The notes under the pieces are model-generated. The model saw only the letters and a list, made by a program, of their open reading frames with translations, made no database searches and was not told where the DNA came from. Positions 1 through 3,946 of a stretch of 7,212 nt of DNA are shown here, piece by piece (positions within the stretch are counted from its first letter, which is position 1; the number at the start of each line of letters is the position of its first letter). Made by a program: the position numbers and the translations under genes. Source of the DNA: Planctomycetota bacterium (lineage in GTDB: Bacteria; Planctomycetota; Planctomycetia; Pirellulales; Pirellulaceae); contig JAHWKS010000262.1 in assembly GCA_019347795.1 (NCBI GenBank), positions 1-7,212 of the forward strand. Reading direction: 5' to 3'.

Positions 1-330
1 GGCATCGCGAACGACGGACCCACTGCGATCGAAGCCGCGGCGACACTCGCGCCGGAAATCGTCCTCCTGGACATCGGCATGCCGCACATGGACGGTTATG
101 AGGTAGCGCGGCGACTGCGGCAAATCCCCAATCTCGCTCCGCCGGTTCTCATCGCCGTCAGCGGTTATGGCCAGGCCGAGGACCGCCGCCGGAGCCACGA
201 AGCCGGCTTCGACGATCACGTTCTCAAGCCGGTCGCCGCCGACACGCTGCAAGACCTGCTGGCGCGGCACGGGCCCTCCAGGTCCGGCGCCCGCGACTCC
301 ACGAGAACGGCGCTGGGGACGCTCGACTGA
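1..330 (+). CDS. Response regulator receiver (REC) domain, C-terminal part; 5' end outside window
   Basis: Frame 1 is open from the left edge to TGA at 328-330, giving 109 visible residues. They form the second half of a CheY-like receiver domain: phospho-acceptor Asp24 in LLDIGMPHMDGYE, the switch Ser54 in AVSGYG, and the conserved Lys76 in VLKPV. The spacings D-to-S (30) and S-to-K (22) equal those in CheY. The N-terminal acidic pair and about 35 residues of the domain lie outside the window, so the ATG at 79 is internal and not the start. The stretch EDRRRSHEAGFDDHVLKPV resembles receivers at the C-terminus of hybrid sensor histidine kinases, which is my preferred guess for the whole protein; a stand-alone regulator is also possible. 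About 25 low-complexity residues follow the domain, with no output domain. The domain would be phosphorylated on Asp24 by a histidine kinase. Confidence 0.87.
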   Translation, partial: GIANDGPTAIEAAATLAPEIVLLDIGMPHMDGYEVARRLRQIPNLAPPVLIAVSGYGQAEDRRRSHEAGFDDHVLKPVAADTLQDLLARHGPSRSGARDSTRTALGTLD

Positions 331-420
331 CGTGGCGCGATTTGCCAATGGGCGATCGTTGTTCACAACGCCTCGGTCATCGTCGTCGTTTTCCCGCGAC
401 AGCCGAACACCGCCATCGCC

Positions 421-465
421 AAGAAAGAAACCAACCCCGGCGATCGAAAGGATCGCCGGGGTTGG
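421..465 (-). terminator. Rho-independent terminator for minus-strand transcription
   Basis: Positions 431-445 and 451-465 form a perfect 15-bp GC-rich stem with a 5-nt loop (GAAAG on the plus strand). Read on the minus strand the stem is followed at once by TTTCTTTCTT (430-421), a U-rich tail. It lies about 46 bp past the stop of the minus-strand gene at 512-718, which it would terminate. On the plus strand no T-tract follows, so termination of the response-regulator transcript there would be weaker, though the hairpin sits between the two convergent genes and may serve both. Confidence 0.75.
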
Positions 466-511
466 GGTGGTTCATCGAGAGATGACTACCCGGGGCGATT
501 GCCCTCGCCCG

Positions 512-718
512 CTAATAGTCGCCTCTTAGTCTCTGTCCCTCGATGAGTCCAACTTGCCGGGCGTTGAATTCCGGCACGGTCCACCGGCTGGCGTAGCCAA
601 CCAGCTCGCGACTCCAGCCCGCACGACGGCGGTGTTCGCGTTCGCTCCAGGTGGAGCGGATCTCCTCACAGGCTCGCCGGATCTCGTCCGGCGAAGGGTT
701 GTGACGTGAGCGCGCCAT
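512..718 (-). CDS. Small hypothetical protein (68 aa), planctomycete-type
   Basis: ATG at 718 is preceded on the minus strand by GGGAGGT about 6 nt upstream, a strong Shine-Dalgarno, so I prefer it to the in-frame GTG at 733. The product has 68 residues, is soluble, highly charged and rich in Arg, with no signal peptide or membrane segment. Residues 9-33 (from SPDEIRRACEEI on) look like an amphipathic helix pair, followed by a short Trp-containing tail (WTVPEFNARQV). I cannot assign a function. It resembles short uncharacterised proteins that I associate with planctomycete genomes, but that is recollection, not a search. A clear ribosome site and a downstream terminator support a real, probably monocistronic gene. 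Confidence 0.62.
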   Translation of the reverse strand: MARSRHNPSPDEIRRACEEIRSTWSEREHRRRAGWSRELVGYASRWTVPEFNARQVGLIEGQRLRGDY

Positions 719-757
719 AGACGCACCTCCCACGCTGGAGCCCCTGTGATGCGTGTC

Positions 758-785
758 AGTCTAACACAGCCACTGCGCGCGGCAA
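758..785 (-). promoter_or_regulatory. Candidate promoter of the 68-aa gene
   Basis: On the minus strand TTGCCG (785-780) and TAGACT (763-758) are separated by 16 bp, each matching 4 of 6 sigma70 consensus bases. The -10 lies inside an imperfect 15-bp dyad at 753-767 (GTGTCAG/CTAACAC, one mismatch), which could be an operator. The position, about 40 bp ahead of the ATG at 718, is suitable. The matches are modest in GC-rich DNA. Confidence 0.3.
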
Positions 786-797
786 GAGGAAAAGAGG

Positions 798-867
798 GAG
801 TCGAAGGTCGAAGAGTCCAGGCACTCGCTCCTGACTTTTCGACTTTCGACTCTTCGACCTTCGACTC
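798..867. repeat. 20-bp perfect inverted repeat built from GTCGAAG-like units
   Basis: Positions 798-817 and 848-867 are exact reverse complements over 20 bp (GAGTCGAAGGTCGAAGAGTC), separated by 30 bp. The right arm lies in a short tandem array: 836-850 and 851-865 are 15-bp units matching at 13 of 15 bases, each made of an 8-mer and a 7-mer ending in TTCGAC, with a partial third copy. Transcribed from the upstream minus-strand gene (879-1733), it would fold into a long hairpin followed by CCCTCTTTTCC, so it may act as a terminator or 3'-end stabiliser. It may also be a dispersed intergenic repeat. Confidence 0.8.
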
Positions 868-878
868 TTCCACTCGCT

Positions 879-1733
879 TCACGCGACGGGGTTCGTGAGC
901 GTGCCGATGCCGTCGATGGCGATGTCGATCACGTCCCCGGGGAGAAGCGTGAAGACGTTGGGCGGGATGATGCCTGTGCCCGTCAGGAGGAAGGCGCCGT
1001 GCGGGAAGGAGTTGTCGCGGGCGAGCCAGTTCACCAGATCCTCAAACGTGCGGGCCATCTCGCTGGTGTTGGTCTTGCCTTTGAACATCACCTGCCCATC
1101 GCGGCGGACCACCATCGCAATGCCGATCTTCTCGAAGGGGGGCATCTCGCCCGTGTGGTGGAGCGTGATGCAGGGGCCCAGCGCGCACGACTGGTCGTAG
1201 ACCTTTGCCTGCGGCAGATAGAGCGGGTTCTCGCCTTCGATGTCGCGGGAGCTCATGTCGTTGCCGATCGTGAACCCCACCAGCCGCGTGCGCGAGTCCA
1301 GCACCAGCGTCAGCTCCGGCTCGGGCACGTTCCACTCGGAGTCCCGCCGGATGCGGACCGGCTCGCCCGGACCCGCCACGCGGTGCGGGGTGGCTTTGAG
1401 GAAAAGCTCCGGCCGGGGAGACGCGTAAACGCGGTCGTAGCAATCGGCCGACGCCGCCGACTCCTCCATCCGCGCCACCTTGCTGCGCTTGTAGGTGACG
1501 CCGGCCGCCCACACCTCTTGCCGGTCGATAGGCGCCAGCAGCTTGGCCTCGCTCAGCGGGATCGACTCGCTCCCGGAGGAAAGGATGTCGGCCGTCTCGT
1601 GCGGCTCCTCCTCTTCCAGGATATCCGAGAGCGATGCGAACTGTCCGCCGGAAAGGTCGAGCGGCAGTAGGTGGTCCTGCTCCAGCCGGGCAACCCCATC
1701 GACGCCCGCGTGATGAAAGCGTACGAGTCTCAT
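879..1733 (-). CDS. Fumarylacetoacetate hydrolase-family enzyme, 2-keto-3-deoxy-sugar-acid dehydratase-like
   Basis: A 284-residue protein of the FAH superfamily, cytosolic and metal-dependent. Family hallmarks are FLKATPHRVAGPGEPV (111-126), the metal ligands Glu138 and Glu140 in VPEPELTLVLD, Asp159 in TIGNDMSSRD, the ENPLYLPQAK segment (168-177) and the C-terminal GDVIDIAIDGIGTLTNPV. The ligand spacing and the strings EVWAAGVTY, DSEW.VPEPEL and ENPLYLPQ.K match what I recall of archaeal 2-keto-3-deoxy-D-arabinonate dehydratase (KdaD) far better than classic fumarylacetoacetases, suggesting dehydration or cleavage of a 2-keto-3-deoxy sugar acid. The substrate is inference. I chose the ATG at 1733 (MRLVRF) because KdaD-like proteins begin there; the upstream in-frame ATG at 1772 has no ribosome site and would add 13 basic residues. 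Neighbours give no pathway partner: a divergent housekeeping gene lies upstream and a repeat downstream. Confidence 0.87.
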   Translation of the reverse strand: MRLVRFHHAGVDGVARLEQDHLLPLDLSGGQFASLSDILEEEEPHETADILSSGSESIPLSEAKLLAPIDRQEVWAAGVTYKRSKVARMEESAASADCYDRVYASPRPELFLKATPHRVAGPGEPVRIRRDSEWNVPEPELTLVLDSRTRLVGFTIGNDMSSRDIEGENPLYLPQAKVYDQSCALGPCITLHHTGEMPPFEKIGIAMVVRRDGQVMFKGKTNTSEMARTFEDLVNWLARDNSFPHGAFLLTGTGIIPPNVFTLLPGDVIDIAIDGIGTLTNPVA

Positions 1734-1846
1734 GATAATGCGCCTGACAGTACGGAGTGTGCGGCGGCTCATGGAGAATAGGCCGCCGATCGTGGAAACA
1801 CGTTACTGCACAGGCGCGGAGGCCCGTCCTACGCTATGTCCGCCCC

Positions 1847-1876
1847 TTGACCGGTGCGCGTAACAAGCGATATAGT
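1847..1876 (+). promoter_or_regulatory. Sigma70-like promoter for the Sua5–phosphatase gene
   Basis: TTGACC (1847-1852) and TATAGT (1871-1876) are separated by 18 bp, each with one mismatch to the sigma70 consensus. This is conspicuous in an AT-rich pocket of GC-rich DNA. The expected start near 1883 gives a leader of about 90 nt before the ATG at 1975. The leader is pyrimidine-rich between about 1917 and 1970. Confidence 0.55.
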
Positions 1877-1890
1877 AACACATTACGATA
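1871..1890. promoter_or_regulatory. Operator-like dyad overlapping the -10 box
   Basis: TATAGTAA and TTACGATA flank a 4-bp centre (CACA): a 20-bp dyad with one mismatched pair, whose core GTAA-CACA-TTAC is perfect. It covers the -10 box and the expected transcription start, the classic place for a repressor. GTAAC recurs nearby, at 1860-1864 in direct orientation and at 1802-1806 inverted (GTTAC), so the region may hold a cluster of sites. No candidate regulator gene is in the window. Confidence 0.35.
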
Positions 1891-1974
1891 CATGGAGTCA
1901 CTCCGCCGCACAACTAAGTCTCCTCCCCATTCGGCGCCGGCCTCTGTCCGTTTCCTTCGTCTCTCTGGCTGCTC

Positions 1975-3120
1975 ATGCCTCCCGTGGTGATCGACGTGAA
2001 CAGCGCTGAAGATTCGCGCGATGTGGTGCATCGCGCGGTCCAGGCGCTCGTGGAAGGCAAACTCGCCGCCCTCCCCACGGAGACAGTCTACGGCCTGGCC
2101 GTGAGCGCCCTGAAGAAGCAAGCCGTGCTGCGGCTGATGGAGGTCAAGGGCCGGCCCGAGAGCAATCCGCTGGCGCTGGCCATCAAGAGCGCCGACGAGG
2201 CCGAGGACTACGTCCCCGATATGCCCCCCCTGGGCGTGCGGCTGGCGCGGCGCTGCTGGCCGGGACCGGTCACGCTGGTGTTCGACGACAACCACCCCGA
2301 CAGCGCGCTGCGGCAACTGCCGAAGGAGGTGCAGCAGATTGTCTGTCAGCGGCGGACCATCGGCCTGCGCGTTTCCGCCCATCCGCTGGTCTTGGAGGTC
2401 AGCCGGCTTATCGCGGGACCGCTCGCGCTAACCAGCGCCAATCGGAGTGGGCAGCCCGACCTGGTGACCGGCCGCGACGTCCTCGCCGAGTTAGGGGACG
2501 ATGTGGACCTGGTGCTCGACGACGGCCGCACGCAATACGGCCAATCGTCCACGGTGGTCCGCGTTCACCCAGATCGCTTGGAAGTGCTGCGCGAGGGAAT
2601 CGTGAGCCAGTCGCATTTGAAACGGCTGGCGAGCCTGGTGGTGGTCGTGGTCTGCACCGGCAATACATGCCGCAGCCCAATGGCCGCCGCGCTGTTGCGG
2701 CATCGGCTGGCGGAGCGGCTGGGATGCAAGATTTCGGAACTCGAGGACCGCGGCGTGGTGGTGGCCTCCGCCGGGCTGAACGCCTACGGGGGCGGTTCGG
2801 CCGCGACCGAAGCGATCCAGACGATGTCTGCGCGCGGGCTCGATCTCTCGGACCACGTCAGCCAGCCGCTCACCGACCGCCTCGCCCGGCACGCGGACCT
2901 TATCTTCACGATGACCCGCTCGCATCGCGAGATGCTGCTTGCTCAATGGCCGGAAGCCGCCTCTCGCACGCATCTCCTCTGCGTCGATGGCCGGGACGTG
3001 ACCGACCCCATCGGGGGCTCGCGGGAAATCTACGCCGCCTGCGCCAAGCAGATCGACGCCGCCATCGCCGTCCGCGTGGCGGAGATCGACCTGAAGTCGC
3101 TGGCGCCGGTGGTTTCTTAG
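1975..3120 (+). CDS. Fusion of threonylcarbamoyl-AMP synthase (Sua5/YrdC) and low-molecular-weight protein phosphatase
   Basis: This is a 381-residue two-domain cytosolic protein. Residues 8-212 are a YrdC/Sua5 domain, which makes threonylcarbamoyl-AMP from threonine, bicarbonate and ATP for t6A37 of ANN-decoding tRNAs. It shows ALPTETVYGLA (32-42), KGRP (58-61), WPGPVTLVF (95-103), TIGLRVSAHP (128-137), SANRSG (154-159), the ST.V motif (192-195) and REGIV (206-210). Residues 221-375 are a low-molecular-weight phosphatase: the CX5R loop runs from Cys227 (nucleophile) to Arg233 in CTGNTCRSP, and the general acid is probably Asp344 in DPIGGS. The loop carries Thr231, as in Bacillus YwlE (arginine phosphatase), where classical tyrosine phosphatases usually have Ile. 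In Bacillus the two separate genes ywlC and ywlE lie close together, so the fusion joins known neighbours. The ATG at 1975 has no evident Shine-Dalgarno, but the N-terminus fits the domain boundary. I left the symbol empty because the gene is a fusion. Confidence 0.95.
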   Translation: MPPVVIDVNSAEDSRDVVHRAVQALVEGKLAALPTETVYGLAVSALKKQAVLRLMEVKGRPESNPLALAIKSADEAEDYVPDMPPLGVRLARRCWPGPVTLVFDDNHPDSALRQLPKEVQQIVCQRRTIGLRVSAHPLVLEVSRLIAGPLALTSANRSGQPDLVTGRDVLAELGDDVDLVLDDGRTQYGQSSTVVRVHPDRLEVLREGIVSQSHLKRLASLVVVVVCTGNTCRSPMAAALLRHRLAERLGCKISELEDRGVVVASAGLNAYGGGSAATEAIQTMSARGLDLSDHVSQPLTDRLARHADLIFTMTRSHREMLLAQWPEAASRTHLLCVDGRDVTDPIGGSREIYAACAKQIDAAIAVRVAEIDLKSLAPVVS

Positions 3121-3408
3121 AACAACTCTTCCGTGTCGCGAACCTGTAGCACGACGTTCTGCGCCGTGAATTGAAGCTGGGAGAGCCGCACCACCAAGAG
3201 CCTCGGCGCGCTTCTGGTTTTCAAGCTTGAAGATTCTTTGCGGCTCGGTGCAATCGTCGCCAGCCGCAGGGCCTAGCCCTGAGGGGATGGGACGAAAAAA
3301 ATCGCGCTCCGACGGCCGATATTCCCCCCGTGCCCCTTCCCGACTCCGCCCCCATGCCCTGGGACGGAGCCTCGGACGCCACGGCCCCCACCCGGAGCTC
3401 GCCCCCAC

Positions 3409-3699
3409 ATGGTCAGCCATGCTTTGGAGTTAAAAGGACTGTCCGACCTTCGGCAGTACGTGTACGAAATGCTTTCGCATCACCACGATTTAGTTGTCGG
3501 CGCCTTCCCCATGACGGAGCGGATTCTGGTGCGGGGGGGCAAACCTTGCGGGATGTACTTTTGCCTGCACGGCCCTCGCAGCGTGCGGCTGACGGCGATT
3601 TGGGAAACCGATCGCAATTCGATCCTGTTCTACGGCGTCACCGGCGAGCGATTGTCCAAGACCGAGGTGGCGCCGGTCGCGGCCTTGGCGCCCGCCTGA
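3409..3699 (+). CDS. Conserved-looking 96-aa protein immediately upstream of csrA
   Basis: A 96-residue soluble protein of unknown function, with no signal peptide or membrane helix. Its core is MTERILVRGGKPCGMYFC (35-52) followed by PRSVRLTAIWETDRNSILFYG (56-76), which reads as a small beta-rich fold with strands around VRLTAIW and SILFYG. Two cysteines (47 and 52) lie five residues apart; alone they do not define a metal site. The tail from about residue 87 is Ala/Pro-rich. The ATG at 3409 has only GGAG about 11 nt upstream, so the start is moderately sure. The stop is 37 nt ahead of csrA on the same strand with no terminator between, so the two are probably co-transcribed. I recall similar proteins next to csrA in planctomycetes, but no characterised family. 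A role linked to CsrA is inference from position. FliW, the known CsrA antagonist, is not visible here and this protein does not look like it. Confidence 0.72.
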   Translation: MVSHALELKGLSDLRQYVYEMLSHHHDLVVGAFPMTERILVRGGKPCGMYFCLHGPRSVRLTAIWETDRNSILFYGVTGERLSKTEVAPVAALAPA

Positions 3700-3720
3700 C
3701 GCACCTGTCCGACATCCAGA

Positions 3721-3729
3721 ACAAGGAGG
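3721..3729 (+). promoter_or_regulatory. csrA ribosome-binding site coinciding with a CsrA recognition core
   Basis: ACAAGGAGG matches the consensus core ACANGGANG for CsrA/RsmA binding, and it contains the full Shine-Dalgarno AAGGAGG (3723-3729) at 7 nt spacing from the csrA ATG. The overlap suggests that CsrA can repress its own translation, as known in enterobacteria. Because every good Shine-Dalgarno contains GGA, part of the match is expected by chance. Confidence 0.5.
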
Positions 3730-3736
3730 CTTTGCG

Positions 3737-3913
3737 ATGCTGGTATTGTCCCGCCGGGAGGGGGAGCGCATTAAGCTGGGCGAGTCGGTGGTGATCACCG
3801 TCATCCGCCTTTCCGGCGACAAAGTGCGTTTGGGCGTGGAAGCCCCGCCGGATGTTCTGATCCTTCGCGAGGAGTTGGAGGTTTTCTCGGAGCCTCCAAC
3901 GCCGGCGGGTTGA
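3737..3913 (+). CDS. csrA: Carbon storage regulator CsrA
   Basis: A 58-residue protein beginning MLVLSRREGERIKLGE, the standard CsrA N-terminus. CsrA is a homodimeric RNA-binding protein that binds GGA motifs in mRNA leaders to block or promote translation and alter mRNA stability. Visible key features are Leu4 and Arg6 in the first strand, VRLGVEAP (30-37) and Arg44 in VLILREELEVF. In E. coli, Leu4 and Arg44 lie at these same positions and contact RNA; the usual VHRE is here ILRE, with Leu in place of His43. The C-terminal tail after residue 50 is short (SEPPTPAG). The start has a near-perfect ribosome site. The gene is downstream of the 96-aa gene and convergent with treZ, with 33 bp between the stops. 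No flagellar gene is nearby, unlike the usual csrA–fliW setting, so its targets are probably metabolic. Confidence 0.96.
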   Translation: MLVLSRREGERIKLGESVVITVIRLSGDKVRLGVEAPPDVLILREELEVFSEPPTPAG

Positions 3914-3946
3914 AGCTCGGGAAATTTTTCCGTCGAGCGACGCGAG

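Noticed and set aside
357..370. CGTTGT-TC-ACAACG hairpin after the response-regulator stop
   Set aside because: The loop is too short and no T-tract follows; the hairpin at 431-465 is much stronger.
167..529. Plus-strand frame of 120 codons over the end of the receiver domain and the following gap
   Set aside because: It overlaps a clear receiver domain in another frame, crosses the terminator hairpin, and its product is Arg/Pro/Ser-rich without any domain.
526..882. Minus-strand frame starting at GTG 882, overlapping the stop of the FAH-family gene (GTGA), with VEESK repeats
   Set aside because: The stop/start overlap looks like coupling, but the peptide begins with translated simple repeat and then runs out of frame through the better-supported 68-aa gene.
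3267..3281. CAGGGC-CTA-GCCCTG hairpin followed by an A-run (3294-3301)
   Set aside because: The stem is only 6 bp. The A-run lies 3' on the plus strand, so it is not a terminator tail there, and on the minus strand the T-run precedes the hairpin.
2491..3420. 309-codon minus-strand frame opposite the Sua5 fusion
   Set aside because: Antisense shadow of the phosphatase domain; only the segment around 3200-3236 looks protein-like and is reported separately as a possible relic.
3227..3433. 68-codon plus-strand frame upstream of the 96-aa gene
   Set aside because: It overlaps the 96-aa gene start in another frame, has low-complexity Arg/Ser/Pro content, and has no ribosome site.
3916..3937. CTCGGGAAA...TTTCCGTCGAG stem just after the csrA stop
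   Set aside because: The stem is interrupted by a two-base bulge and no U-run follows on the plus strand, so it is weak as a csrA terminator.
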